A stretch of 56,806 bases of DNA from Actinomycetales bacterium (GTDB lineage: Bacteria > Actinomycetota > Actinomycetes > Actinomycetales > Microbacteriaceae). Position numbers and translations under genes: made by a program. The DNA lies in NCBI GenBank assembly GCA_015655445.1, contig JAATFA010000014.1, forward strand, positions 1-56,806, in the 5' to 3' direction. Shown here piece after piece: positions 25,286 through 36,172 of the stretch; the stretch's first letter is position 1, and each line of letters begins with the position of its first letter. Under the pieces are notes generated by a model. It ran no database searches. It was given only the letters and a program-made list of their open reading frames with translations, and was not told the DNA's origin.

Positions 25286-26533
25286 ATGGAAGCCCCAGGC
25301 TTGCCGACTGTGCATGTCACCATCCTAGGCATCAACTACCCGCCTGAGCCCACGGGCGTTGCCCCGTACACCGGGGCCCTCTCCAGCGGACTTCAGGCGC
25401 GAGGTCGCGCCGTTCGTGTGCTCACGGCACATCCGCATTATCCCGAGTGGACGATACGGGCAGGTTACGGACAGTGGACGAAAAGGGAACTTCTCCATGG
25501 CGTGCGCGTGCTGCGACTGCGGCATTACGTTCCCAAGAGACCCGCGGGTCTCTTGCGGCTGCTCTCGGAGATCAGCTTCGGACTGCGGTTGCTGTTTGCG
25601 AAGTGGGGGCGTCCGGACGTCGTCGTGATGGTCACGCCTGCGCTCTTCTCCACGGCGCTGGCTTTGATCCGCGCGAAGGTCTCGCGACGACCTGTAGCCG
25701 TGTGGGTGCAGGACATCTACAGTCTGGGCGTCGTCGAGACGGGCGCGGGAGGGGGGCTTCTCGGCCGGATGATGTCCGCGATCGAGGGGGTGGTGCTACG
25801 GGCGGCAGATGGAGTCGTCGTGATCCACGATCGTTTCAAGGCGTATGTGGTGGGAGAACTCGGCGTCGACTCGATCAATGTCGAGGTCATCCGCAATTGG
25901 ACACACCTTGATCCCTCTAGAGAGCCCGTTGATGGCGGCGCCCTCCGCGCACGCCTTGGGTGGAACGGCACTGAAGCGATCGCACTGCACGCAGGCAACA
26001 TGGGTGCGAAGCAAGGGCTCGAGAACGTGGTGCAGGCTGCCCGGCTCGCTGACGAAGAGAACGCGCCAGTACGCTTCGTCCTGCTCGGCAGCGGGAGCGA
26101 GCGAGACCGCCTTGAGGCCGAGGCGGCAGGAGTCCAGCGGCTCCAGTTTGTGGACCCGGTCGATGACGAGAGCTTCCGCGCCGCCCTCGCTGCCGCCGAC
26201 GTGCTTGTCGTCAATGAGCGCCCCGGTGTCGCTGAGATGGCGGTTCCGAGCAAGCTCACGTCGTATTTCGATGCGGGCCGGCCAGTCGTCGCTGCGACTG
26301 ACCCCGAGGGCATCACGGCTCAAGAGGTGGAGTCGGCCGCGGCCGGTGTCGTCGTCCGGTCCGGTGAGCCGGCATCATTGCTGAACGCGGTGCTGCAACT
26401 GCGAGCAGATCCGGAGCGTGCCGCCCGATTGGGGGCCAACGGCCGAGCCTATCGAGAGCAGGTTCTGGACCAAGATGCTGCGATCGACCACTACGCTGAG
26501 TGGCTAGCGAACTTGGCAGCGGGGCGGCGCTGA
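25286..26533 (+). CDS. WcaI-type colanic-acid/exopolysaccharide glycosyltransferase
   Basis: A 415-residue GT4 enzyme of the WcaI group. [20 protein letters not shown] is the diagnostic N-terminal block, followed by [23 protein letters not shown] and [11 protein letters not shown]. The donor domain has [33 protein letters not shown] and [18 protein letters not shown]. WcaI-like enzymes add fucose in colanic acid, which fits the adjacent gmd-fcl pair. ATG 25286 follows the previous stop by 6 bp. Its GC is intermediate, so it marks the right edge of the low-GC island. Confidence 0.88.
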   Translation: MEAPGLPTVHVTILGINYPPEPTGVAPYTGALSSGLQARGRAVRVLTAHPHYPEWTIRAGYGQWTKRELLHGVRVLRLRHYVPKRPAGLLRLLSEISFGLRLLFAKWGRPDVVVMVTPALFSTALALIRAKVSRRPVAVWVQDIYSLGVVETGAGGGLLGRMMSAIEGVVLRAADGVVVIHDRFKAYVVGELGVDSINVEVIRNWTHLDPSREPVDGGALRARLGWNGTEAIALHAGNMGAKQGLENVVQAARLADEENAPVRFVLLGSGSERDRLEAEAAGVQRLQFVDPVDDESFRAALAAADVLVVNERPGVAEMAVPSKLTSYFDAGRPVVAATDPEGITAQEVESAAAGVVVRSGEPASLLNAVLQLRADPERAARLGANGRAYREQVLDQDAAIDHYAEWLANLAAGRR

Positions 26534-26562
26534 CAGGCGCGCGCCGGGATGGATGGGGATCT

Positions 26563-27597
26563 ATGGCGAAGCGCGCCCTCATTACGGGCATAACCGGGCA
26601 AGACGGGTCCTACCTGGCCGAGCTCTTGCTCTCGAAAGGCTACGAGGTACACGGACTAATTCGGCGCGCCTCCACCTTCAACACGAGTCGGATCGACCAC
26701 CTCTACGTCGACCCGCACGACCCGACCGCGAAGCTGTTCCTCCACTACGGGGACCTAAGCGACGGCGCTCGGCTCGTGACTCTGCTCGCGGAGATAGACC
26801 CGGACGAGGTCTACAACCTCGCCGCGCAGTCGCACGTGCGCGTGTCGTTCGACGAGCCTGAGCACACCGCCGATACGACGGGCACGGGGACCATCCGGAT
26901 CTTGGAGGCCGTCCGGCTCTCAGGCATCAAGACGCGCTTTTACCAGGCGTCGTCGTCCGAGCTGTACGGGGCGACTCCTCCTCCGCAGAGCGAGTCGACC
27001 CCGTTCTACCCGCGGTCGCCGTATGCGGCGGCGAAGCTCTACAGCTTCTGGATCACGAAGAACTATCGCGAGGCATACGGGATGTTCGCCACTAACGGCA
27101 TCCTCTTCAACCATGAGTCGCCGCGCCGTGGTGAGACATTCGTGACACGGAAGATCACTCGCGCGGCGGCGCGCATCAAGGCGGGCGTGCAGAAGGATCT
27201 CTACCTCGGCAACCTCGATTCGGTGCGCGACTGGGGCTACGCGCCCGAGTACGTCGAGGGGATGTGGCGCATGCTCCAGACCGACGAGCCCGACGACTTC
27301 GTTCTCGCGACCGGTGTCGGCTACACCATCCGCGACTTCCTCGACGCTGCCTTCGGGCACCTCGACCTCGACTGGCACGATCATGTGAAGTTCGATGAGC
27401 GCTACCTGCGTCCGACGGAGGTGGATGCCCTCATCGGCGATTCGAGCAAAGCGCGCACGACGCTCGGGTGGACGCCGACCGTCGACGGGGCAGCTCTGGC
27501 GCGGATCATGGTCGATGCCGACGTGGAGGCTCTCACACACGAGGGTCGAGCCTGGATCGATCGCCCCGACCTCGACAGCTGGAAGGTGCCGGCATGA
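26563..27597 (+). CDS. gmd: GDP-mannose 4,6-dehydratase
   Basis: A 344-residue short-chain dehydrogenase/reductase that converts GDP-mannose to GDP-4-keto-6-deoxymannose, the first step to GDP-L-fucose. It has the NADP-binding [13 protein letters not shown], the family segment [28 protein letters not shown], catalytic SSSELYG and YAAAK (Tyr/Lys), and [14 protein letters not shown] 26563 is chosen because the Rossmann fold begins at once; an in-frame start 63 bp upstream lies within the previous gene. It overlaps fcl as ATGA, so the two are coupled. Confidence 0.96.
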   Translation: MAKRALITGITGQDGSYLAELLLSKGYEVHGLIRRASTFNTSRIDHLYVDPHDPTAKLFLHYGDLSDGARLVTLLAEIDPDEVYNLAAQSHVRVSFDEPEHTADTTGTGTIRILEAVRLSGIKTRFYQASSSELYGATPPPQSESTPFYPRSPYAAAKLYSFWITKNYREAYGMFATNGILFNHESPRRGETFVTRKITRAAARIKAGVQKDLYLGNLDSVRDWGYAPEYVEGMWRMLQTDEPDDFVLATGVGYTIRDFLDAAFGHLDLDWHDHVKFDERYLRPTEVDALIGDSSKARTTLGWTPTVDGAALARIMVDADVEALTHEGRAWIDRPDLDSWKVPA

Positions 27598-28598
27598 GTG
27601 CCGTCGATACCGACGGCCCCCGCGTCGTCGACAACGTCGAGTACGAGCCGCACCCGCTCGACCGCGACGCCAAGTTCTATGTCGCCGGCCATCGAGGGCT
27701 CGTTGGCTCGGCGATCTGGCGGCGCCTCGAGGGCGCCGGCTTCACCGATCTCGTGGGGCGCACGTCGAACGAACTCGACCTGAAGGATCGCGAGGCCGTC
27801 TTCGACTTCTTCCGCGCGACGCAGCCACGCTATGTCGTGCTCGCGGCCGCCAAGGTGGGTGGCATTCTGGCGAACAGTACCTACCCCGTGGACTTCCTCA
27901 GCGAGAACCTGCGTATCCAGACAAATGTGCTCGACGCCGCGCTCGAGCAACGGGTCGAGCGCGTTCTGTTCCTCGGATCCTCGTGCATCTATCCCAAGCT
28001 CGCGCCGCAGCCGATCACCGAGGACGCACTCTTGACCGGCTACCTCGAGCCCACCAACGACGCGTACGCGATCGCGAAGATCGCGGGAATCATGGCGGTG
28101 CAGGCGGTGCGCCGCCAATACGGGCTGCCCTGGATCTCGGCGATGCCGACCAACCTCTACGGTCCGGGCGACAACTTCTCGCCGACCGGATCGCACGTGC
28201 TGCCGGCGCTCATCCGCCGCTACGACGAGGCGGTGAGCGCGGGGGCCACCACGGTCACCAACTGGGGCACCGGCACACCGCGACGGGAGTTCCTGCACGT
28301 CGACGACATGGCGGACGCGTGCCTCCACCTGCTCGAGCACTACGACGGCCCGCAGCAGGTCAACGTCGGCACGGGCTCCGACGTGACGATTCGCGAGATC
28401 GCGGACACGATCGCGCGCGTCGTGGGATTCGAGGGCGAGACGCTGTGGGACACCACCAAGCCGGACGGGACTCCGCAGAAGCTGCTCGACGTCTCGAAGC
28501 TCGCGAGGGCCGGCTGGACCGCCAGGATCTCGCTCGAGGACGGCCTTCGTTCGACGGTGCGGTGGTACCGCGAGCACGTGGGCGCGTTGCGCGAGTGA
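27594..28598 (+). CDS. fcl: GDP-L-fucose synthase
   Basis: A 334-residue epimerase/reductase that turns the Gmd product into GDP-L-fucose using NADPH. It shows [19 protein letters not shown] (Rossmann motif), [28 protein letters not shown], the Tyr/Lys pair in [11 protein letters not shown], and [12 protein letters not shown]. About 25 residues precede the Rossmann motif, more than in E. coli Fcl. It starts at ATG 27594 overlapping the gmd stop. GDP-fucose would feed the surface polysaccharide. Confidence 0.96.
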   Translation: MSAVDTDGPRVVDNVEYEPHPLDRDAKFYVAGHRGLVGSAIWRRLEGAGFTDLVGRTSNELDLKDREAVFDFFRATQPRYVVLAAAKVGGILANSTYPVDFLSENLRIQTNVLDAALEQRVERVLFLGSSCIYPKLAPQPITEDALLTGYLEPTNDAYAIAKIAGIMAVQAVRRQYGLPWISAMPTNLYGPGDNFSPTGSHVLPALIRRYDEAVSAGATTVTNWGTGTPRREFLHVDDMADACLHLLEHYDGPQQVNVGTGSDVTIREIADTIARVVGFEGETLWDTTKPDGTPQKLLDVSKLARAGWTARISLEDGLRSTVRWYREHVGALRE

Positions 28599-28614
28599 CA
28601 GTTCGGCCCTGCCG

Positions 28615-29124
28615 TCAGCTCGAGGTGCAGTCGTCAGCTAGCAAGCGATCGAGAAGATGGCGGCACCCGGGCCAGAGGTCCGAGGGAAGAGAAGCGCGCG
28701 GCCAGAACCCGAACTCGATCGCCTCGCCGCCCGGCACGACCTCGGGCGTCCCGGAGATCGTCAGCACGAACGAGAGCGCGACCGAGTGCTTGCGCGGGTC
28801 CCGGCCAAAGGGGGCCCCATCCCGCGGAGCGAGGGCCTCGGGAAACCACTGGTACACGTAGTCGGGCTGCGGATCTGGCGGGAGGTCGAGCGGGACGGCT
28901 GCGAGGCTCTCGGTGAGGTGGCGCAAGATCGCCGATCGAACCGTCTCGCCGTAACGCACCCGGCCGCCCAGGTGGCACCAGACGTCGCCGAAGGGGGAGC
29001 GCCGTCGGATGAGGCCGACCTGCGCGATGTGCTCGCGGAGATCGCGGCGCACGAGGATGAAGTCGACGCACACGATCGGCACGGACTGCTCGATCGTCCG
29101 GTAGAGCTCCGGAGGCAGGGTCAT
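28615..29124 (-). CDS. NUDIX-fold protein with degenerate Nudix box (DUF4916-like)
   Basis: A 169-residue protein resembling GDP-mannose mannosyl hydrolases (the Nudix fold). The strand before the box reads RRSPFGDVWCHLGGRVRYGE, and the box keeps its Gly, first Glu and Arg. The canonical R-E-U-x-E-E core reads R-H-L-T-E-S, so two metal-binding Glu positions are altered. It ends EAIEFGFWPRASLP, typical of the fold. ATG 29124 has GGGAG 5 bp upstream. It lies opposite gmd-fcl and ugd, so sugar-nucleotide turnover is plausible; reduced or changed catalysis is possible. Confidence 0.75.
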   Translation of the reverse strand: MTLPPELYRTIEQSVPIVCVDFILVRRDLREHIAQVGLIRRRSPFGDVWCHLGGRVRYGETVRSAILRHLTESLAAVPLDLPPDPQPDYVYQWFPEALAPRDGAPFGRDPRKHSVALSFVLTISGTPEVVPGGEAIEFGFWPRASLPSDLWPGCRHLLDRLLADDCTSS

Positions 29125-29286
29125 GCTCCCGATTGTCGCGTGCTCGGCGTATCCCATTTACCTGCCACGCAACGTGCCGTTCACGTGCCGCGTCCCGTTC
29201 ACACACGGGACACATCGTTCTGGTATCAAGGAGGCCGACGGCCGCACGAGGACGTCGGCATAATCGTCGAGTGACTGGGGCCCCTG

Positions 29287-31655
<2,369 letters not shown>

Positions 31656-31659
31656 GCGG

Positions 31660-33057
31660 ATGCAGTACTCGCTGCCGCTCTCGGTGAAACCCACGCCCGT
31701 GCCCGGCCTGCTCGTGCTGCAGCTGCCCGTGCACGGGGACGCGCGCGGCTGGTTCAAGGAGAACTGGCAGCGCGCGAGGATGACCGCGCTCGGCCTGCCC
31801 GACTTCCACCCCGTGCAGAACAACGTCTCCTTCAACGAGCAGGTCGGCACGACGCGGGGCATCCACGCGGAACCCTGGGACAAGCTCGTCTCGGTCGCGA
31901 CGGGACGCGTCTTCGGCGCGTGGGTCGACCTGCGCGAGGGGCCCGGCTTCGGCACCGCCTTCACGACCGAGATCGACCCCTCGACGGCCGTGTTCGTGCC
32001 GCGCGGCGTCGGCAACGCGTTCCAGACCCTCGAACCCGCGACCGCGTACTCGTACCTCGTCAACGAGCACTGGAGCGCGGAGGCGCAGTCCGAGTACACG
32101 TTCCTCAACCTCGCCGACGAGACCGTCGCGATCGAGTGGCCGATCCCCCTCGAGCGCGCGACGATGTCCGAGAAGGATCGAGCCCATCCGCGGCTCTCCG
32201 ACGTGCGGCCCATGCCGGCGAGGCGTCCGCTCGTCGTGGGGGCGGACGGGCAGGTGGGCCGTGCCCTGCGCACCGCGCTCCCGCACGCCGCGTTCCTCAC
32301 GCGCGCCGAGCTCGACCTCGCCGACCCGGCCGCGTTCGACCGGGTGCCGTGGCGCGAGCACGACGTCGTCGTCAACGCGGCCGCGTACACGCGCGTCGAC
32401 GAGGCGGAGACGGAGGAGGGGCGGCGGGCGGCGTGGGCCGTCAACGTGCACGGCACGGCCCGTCTCGTGCGCGCGGCGCGCGTGCACGACCTCGCCCTCG
32501 TGCACGTCTCCTCCGACTATGTCTTCGACGGACGCGCGAGCGAGCATCCGGAGACGGAGCCGTTCAGCCCGCTCGGCGTCTACGGCCAGACGAAGGCCGC
32601 CGCCGACGCGATCGTCGCGGGCCTCGAGCGGCACTACATCGTGCGGTCGAGCTGGGTCGTCGGCGAGGGGCAGAACTTCGTGCGCACGATGGCGTCGCTC
32701 GCCGAGCGCGGCGTGCGCCCCACCGTCGTCGACGACCAGGTCGGGCGCCTCACGTTCGCGGCCGACCTCGCCGCGGGCATCGCGCACCTGCTGCGCTCGC
32801 GCGCGCCGTACGGCACGTACAACCTCACGAACGAGGGGCCGCCCGTCTCGTGGGCCCAGATCGCGGCGCGCGTCTTCGAGCTCACGGGCCACGACCCGGC
32901 TGCCGTGAGCGGCGTGAGCACGGAGGAGTACTTCGCGGGACGCTCGGTCGCACCGCGCCCGTTGCGGAGCGTGCTGCCGCTCGACCGCATCCGGGCGACT
33001 GGGTTCCGCCCGCGCGACGCGGACGCCGCCCTGCGGGAGTACCTCGCGGGGGCGTAG
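31660..33057 (+). CDS. Fused dTDP-4-dehydrorhamnose 3,5-epimerase / reductase
   Basis: A 465-residue bifunctional enzyme. Residues about 1-175 are RmlC: HGDARGWFKENWQ, the catalytic His in TRGIHAEPWDK, and VFVPRGVGNAFQTL. Residues about 185-465 are RmlD: VVGADGQVGRAL (NAD(P)-binding), NAAAYTRVDEAE, HVSSDYVFDG, and the Tyr308/Lys312 pair in VYGQTKAAAD. Together they complete dTDP-L-rhamnose synthesis from the RmlB product, and fusion lets the intermediate pass directly. Rml fusions occur in actinobacteria. rmlA is absent from the window and must be elsewhere. Confidence 0.93.
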   Translation: MQYSLPLSVKPTPVPGLLVLQLPVHGDARGWFKENWQRARMTALGLPDFHPVQNNVSFNEQVGTTRGIHAEPWDKLVSVATGRVFGAWVDLREGPGFGTAFTTEIDPSTAVFVPRGVGNAFQTLEPATAYSYLVNEHWSAEAQSEYTFLNLADETVAIEWPIPLERATMSEKDRAHPRLSDVRPMPARRPLVVGADGQVGRALRTALPHAAFLTRAELDLADPAAFDRVPWREHDVVVNAAAYTRVDEAETEEGRRAAWAVNVHGTARLVRAARVHDLALVHVSSDYVFDGRASEHPETEPFSPLGVYGQTKAAADAIVAGLERHYIVRSSWVVGEGQNFVRTMASLAERGVRPTVVDDQVGRLTFAADLAAGIAHLLRSRAPYGTYNLTNEGPPVSWAQIAARVFELTGHDPAAVSGVSTEEYFAGRSVAPRPLRSVLPLDRIRATGFRPRDADAALREYLAGA

Positions 33058-33341
33058 CGCGGCGGGCGCGGCGGAGGCGCGGCGGGCGCCGCGGAGGCGC
33101 GGCGGGTGCTGCTGGGGCGCCGGGGGCCGCGGAGGCGCGGCGGGTGCCGCGGAGGCGCGGCGGGTGCTGCGGGGGCGCCGGGGGCGCCGGGGGCCGCGGA
33201 GGCGCGGCGGGTGCCGCGGGTGCCGCGGAGGCGCGGCGGAGGTGCGCTCTCGGCCGCCGGAAGCGCCGCCGCCGATGGGGAGTCAAGCGACGGCGCTTCC
33301 GCCGGCCGCAGGCGCGTGGCCTGCGGCACCGGGATCCTCGG
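33058..33341. repeat. GC-only low-complexity tandem repeats
   Basis: Bases 33060-33250 consist of imperfect units of GGCGCGGCGGGTGCCGCGGA type, almost free of A and T. Open frames here are artefacts of the missing stop codons. Beyond 33250 a GGAAGCGCCG inverted sequence pair (33258 and 33289) could form a hairpin between the convergent rmlCD and the small gene at 33342. Confidence 0.7.
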
Positions 33342-33578
33342 CTATTGCGCGGGCGCGTGCAGTCGTGGGACGGAGAACTCACGCGTGCGCAGGCGCCAGC
33401 GCGCCTGGACGAGCGTGATCCCCTCCCGCATGAGCTCGTCCACGACGCGGCGGGTGAGCGGCCGGCGGCTCGGGGCGTCCCGCCAACCCGTGCTCGCGTG
33501 GTACTCGCGGACGATCACCGGACGCGCCCCGTCGGCATGGAACCGAAGGGCGACGGAGGCGGGGATCGTGTCGGGCAT
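33342..33578 (-). CDS. Small protein of unknown function, paralogue A
   Basis: A 78-residue protein that aligns without gaps to the 78-residue product at 35727-35963; about 40 positions are identical by eye. Shared blocks are RF, ARP, the ASTGW motif in the middle, REG near residue 51, ARWR near residue 59 and EFS near residue 67. It is basic and has no signal peptide or membrane helix. The conservation of two diverged copies shows it is a real gene. ATG 33578 has GGAGAGG directly upstream. The two copies flank a DUF222-HNH gene on the opposite strand. I do not recognise a family; RNA- or DNA-binding is only a guess from charge. Confidence 0.72.
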   Translation of the reverse strand: MPDTIPASVALRFHADGARPVIVREYHASTGWRDAPSRRPLTRRVVDELMREGITLVQARWRLRTREFSVPRLHAPAQ

Positions 33579-33730
33579 CCTCTCCAGAGAAGCGGGTCGT
33601 GGCCGCGCCCGCCACACCCAGCTCTGGGGTAGACAGATGAGTCTGCGGCAGGGCAAGGCAGGGCAGGGCAGGGCAGGGCAGAGGGCGAGGGCGGGCGCGG
33701 CCCGGCGCGGGTGGGGCGCCGTGGGATGGG

Positions 33731-33854
33731 GCGGGCGTGGCGCGGGAGGGCGCGGCGTGGCGCGGGCGCGGCAGGCGGGCGCAGGGCGGGACGCGGGCGT
33801 GGCGCGGGAGGGCGCGGCGTGGCGCGGGCGCGGCAGGCGGGCGCAGGGCGGGAC
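33731..33854. repeat. 62-bp tandem duplication
   Basis: 33731-33792 is repeated at 33793-33854 (both start GCGGGCGTGGCGCGGGAG), followed by a few bases of a third unit. Confidence 0.8.
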
Positions 33855-34186
33855 GCGGGCGCGAACCTCGCGCGGGCGCGAACGGGGTGACGCGTCGCCT
33901 GGGTGCGCTCTATTTGGTTAGAACATACATTCGATTATGAGCAGGGATGGACGCGCGGGGGGCGGTCCACCATCCAGGCCTCACCCACGGCGCGATGGCG
34001 CTCCAGGGGTGGCGCTCTCGGGGGCGCGACGGCGGGCGGGGTGTTTTTCGCGTGTTCGAGATCGTGCCCGGTCAGGCGGGCTGACCGAGCTCTGCGGGTG
34101 TGCGGATGAGCGGGACGGGCAAGGCGGCGAGTCGTCCACCACGAGGCGCAGCGTGGATGATTTCTCCACAACTGGGCGCGTCGTCA

Positions 34187-34202
34187 TCGTATGTATGTTC
34201 GA
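34187..34202 (+). promoter_or_regulatory. LexA (SOS) box candidate before the DUF222-HNH gene
   Basis: TCGTATGTATGTTCGA matches 10 of the 12 defined positions of the actinobacterial LexA site TCGAAC-N4-GTTCGA and lies 18 bp before ATG 34221. A second weaker site, TAGAACATACATTCGA (33919-33934), also matches 10 of 12. Confidence 0.55.
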
Positions 34203-34205
34203 ATA

Positions 34206-34221
34206 TGCCACACTTGTGGCA
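34206..34221. promoter_or_regulatory. 16-bp palindrome touching the DUF222-HNH start codon
   Basis: TGCCACA-CT-TGTGGCA is a perfect 7-bp-arm palindrome whose last base is the A of ATG 34221. It could be an operator or a translational hairpin. Confidence 0.5.
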
Positions 34222-35651
34222 TGTCCTTCGACACCCTCGCCACCGCTCTGGGAGCGGCCGTCGCCGCGCTCCGCGGGGCGCCGCGGGCGGCGCGTGCGTG
34301 CGCGCAGGCGGACGAGCGGGAGCTGCTGGACCTCACGCGCCTCGCCGCCGAGGCGCGGCGACTGCTGGAGGCCACGAGCGCAGCGCTCGCGGGCGAGATC
34401 GCATCGCGCTCGCATCGGGATCTCGGAGCGGAGGGCCTCGCGCAGCGGTCGGGCTTCCGCACGCCCGAGGAGCTCGTGCGCGTCGTCGCGGGGAGCAGCG
34501 GGCGGGATGCGGCCGCCGTCGTCGCCATCGGGCGTCTCGTGCGCGCGGCCGAGTCGGCCACCAGCGGCACGGACGAGCAGTCGCGCGCCGCACGGCCCGC
34601 GGTCGACGACGAGCGCGAGCCCTGGCTCCGCCCCGTGGGCGAGGCGGTGGCGGCCGGTCGGCTGTCCCTCGCGAGCGCGGAGGCGATCCGCTCCGGGCTG
34701 GGCCGTCCGGGCCCGTCCGTGTCGCTGGGCGAGCTCGAGCGCGCCGCGGCGCGGCTGTGCGCGGAGGCGGTAGCGCTCGATCCCGATCGCGTCGCCCGTC
34801 GTGCCCGGGAGCTGCGGGCCGACCTCGATCGGGAAAGCGTGGCGGCGAACGAGCGCGCGCGGCGGGAGGCGCGGTCGCTCCGCATGTTCCGCACGGCCGA
34901 CGGGATGACGCGGCTCGTGTGGACCATGGACCCGGAGACGGCGGCCGTCGCCGGCGACGTGTACGACCGTGCGACGTCGCCGCGGCGCGGCGGACCGCGC
35001 TTCGTCGACCCCGCGCGATCGTCCGAGGCGGAGCGCATCCTCGCCGACCCACGCACGACCGAGCAGCTCGCATCCGACGTGTTCCTCGAGCTGCTCCGCC
35101 AGGGCGCGGAGGCGGACCCGAGCCGGCTTCTCGGAACGGGAGGCGCGGTCGTCCGCGTGCTCGTCGACGAGCGGTCGCTGCGGGAGCGCACCGGTCGGGC
35201 CCACATCGAGGGTCAGGCGGAGCCGGTCTCGATCGAGACGGCCGAGCGCATGACGTGCTGCGGCGGAATCGTCCCGATCGTGTTCGACGACGAGGGGCAG
35301 GCGCTCAACGTCGGACGCGAGCAGCGGCTCTTCACCGCACGGCAACGGATCGCGCTCGCCGCCCGCGACGGGGGATGTCGATGGCCCGGGTGCGACAGAC
35401 CGCCCTCGTGGAGCGAGGCGCACCACGTGCGGCACTGGGTTCGCGACGGCGGGCGCACCGACATCGCGGACGGCGTCTTGCTGTGCCGACATCACCATCT
35501 GCTGCTGCACAACAACCACTGGGAGATCGAGCGCAGGCGCGGCGAGTACTGGCTCGTGCCACCGCCCGACGTGGACGCGCGCCGGCAGCCGATCGCCATG
35601 CCGAGCACGAGCGGAGCTCTGCGGGACCTGTTGCGATCGCGCGCGGGCTGA
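34221..35651 (+). CDS. DUF222 / HNH endonuclease domain protein (13E12-repeat type)
   Basis: A 476-residue protein of the large actinobacterial DUF222-HNH family. DUF222 covers about residues 20-330 (ARPAVDDEREPWLRPVGEAV, LRMFRTADGMTRLVWTMDPE). The C-terminal HNH nuclease domain has RDGGCRWPGCDRPPSW, the SEAHHVRHW His pair, DGVLLCRHHHLLLHNNHWEI and zinc-type Cys residues. Function is unknown; in mycobacteria several members respond to DNA damage. ATG 34221 is used; upstream lie a LexA-like box and a palindrome that ends at the start codon. It is flanked by two small paralogous genes on the other strand. Confidence 0.92.
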   Translation: MSFDTLATALGAAVAALRGAPRAARACAQADERELLDLTRLAAEARRLLEATSAALAGEIASRSHRDLGAEGLAQRSGFRTPEELVRVVAGSSGRDAAAVVAIGRLVRAAESATSGTDEQSRAARPAVDDEREPWLRPVGEAVAAGRLSLASAEAIRSGLGRPGPSVSLGELERAAARLCAEAVALDPDRVARRARELRADLDRESVAANERARREARSLRMFRTADGMTRLVWTMDPETAAVAGDVYDRATSPRRGGPRFVDPARSSEAERILADPRTTEQLASDVFLELLRQGAEADPSRLLGTGGAVVRVLVDERSLRERTGRAHIEGQAEPVSIETAERMTCCGGIVPIVFDDEGQALNVGREQRLFTARQRIALAARDGGCRWPGCDRPPSWSEAHHVRHWVRDGGRTDIADGVLLCRHHHLLLHNNHWEIERRRGEYWLVPPPDVDARRQPIAMPSTSGALRDLLRSRAG

Positions 35652-35726
35652 GCTGCCGCCCCGTCGCTCTGCTGGCTGCCTGCCGCCGGGTGGGGCGGCC
35701 GACTGCAGCCGGGCAGGCACCATGCG

Positions 35727-35963
35727 CTACGAGGGTGCGTTGCGCAGGCGCGTGAGGGAGAACTCGTGCGACGTGAAGCGCCACCGCGCCTCGACCATCG
35801 TGACGCCCTCGCGCAGGAGATCGTCGATCACATCCGCCGTGAGCGCACGCCGAAGGCTCGCCTGCTCCCATCCGGTGCTCGCACGGTACACACGCACAAC
35901 GATGGGCCTGGCCTTGGCACTTCGGAAGCGGCGAGTCACAGCATCGGGTATCGACTCCGCCAT
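35727..35963 (-). CDS. Small protein of unknown function, paralogue B
   Basis: A 78-residue paralogue of the product at 33342-33578, with identical length and about 50% identity by eye, sharing ASTGW, LREG, ARWR and EFS. ATG 35963 has GAGG 7 bp upstream. No signal peptide, membrane helix or cysteine is present. Its GC is slightly lower than that of copy A. Conservation with A is clustered in the central and C-terminal parts, so these are likely the functional regions. No known family is recognised. Confidence 0.75.
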   Translation of the reverse strand: MAESIPDAVTRRFRSAKARPIVVRVYRASTGWEQASLRRALTADVIDDLLREGVTMVEARWRFTSHEFSLTRLRNAPS

Positions 35964-36172
35964 TCCAGTCCTCATCCAACTGCCCCACGCCGCGCAGGGA
36001 CAAGTCCCCCGAAGGGGTGACTTTCTGAGAATGCGCACAGGACGGCGAGCGTCCAGCTAGCAGGGCGCGCCGAACTCCGCTGGTTATCGTAGGGGGCTGC
36101 CGCCGACACGGCGTCTCGGCCGAGGGCGGCGACGAGTGCGGCGGCACCAGGGCGACCGAAACGAGCGACGAG

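Larger units (their letters stand above)
33579..34220. other. 640-bp gap with tandem repeats and LexA-like boxes
   Basis: From left: a five-unit GGCAG-type repeat (33650-33682), a GC-only stretch with a 62-bp tandem duplication (33731-33854), then less GC-rich DNA holding two LexA-like boxes (33919-33934 and 34187-34202). No credible gene was found. Confidence 0.65.

Noticed and set aside
33060-33330. Candidate Ala/Gly/Arg-rich coding sequence after rmlCD
   Set aside because: DNA is almost free of A and T, so all frames stay open; repeat units explain it fully.
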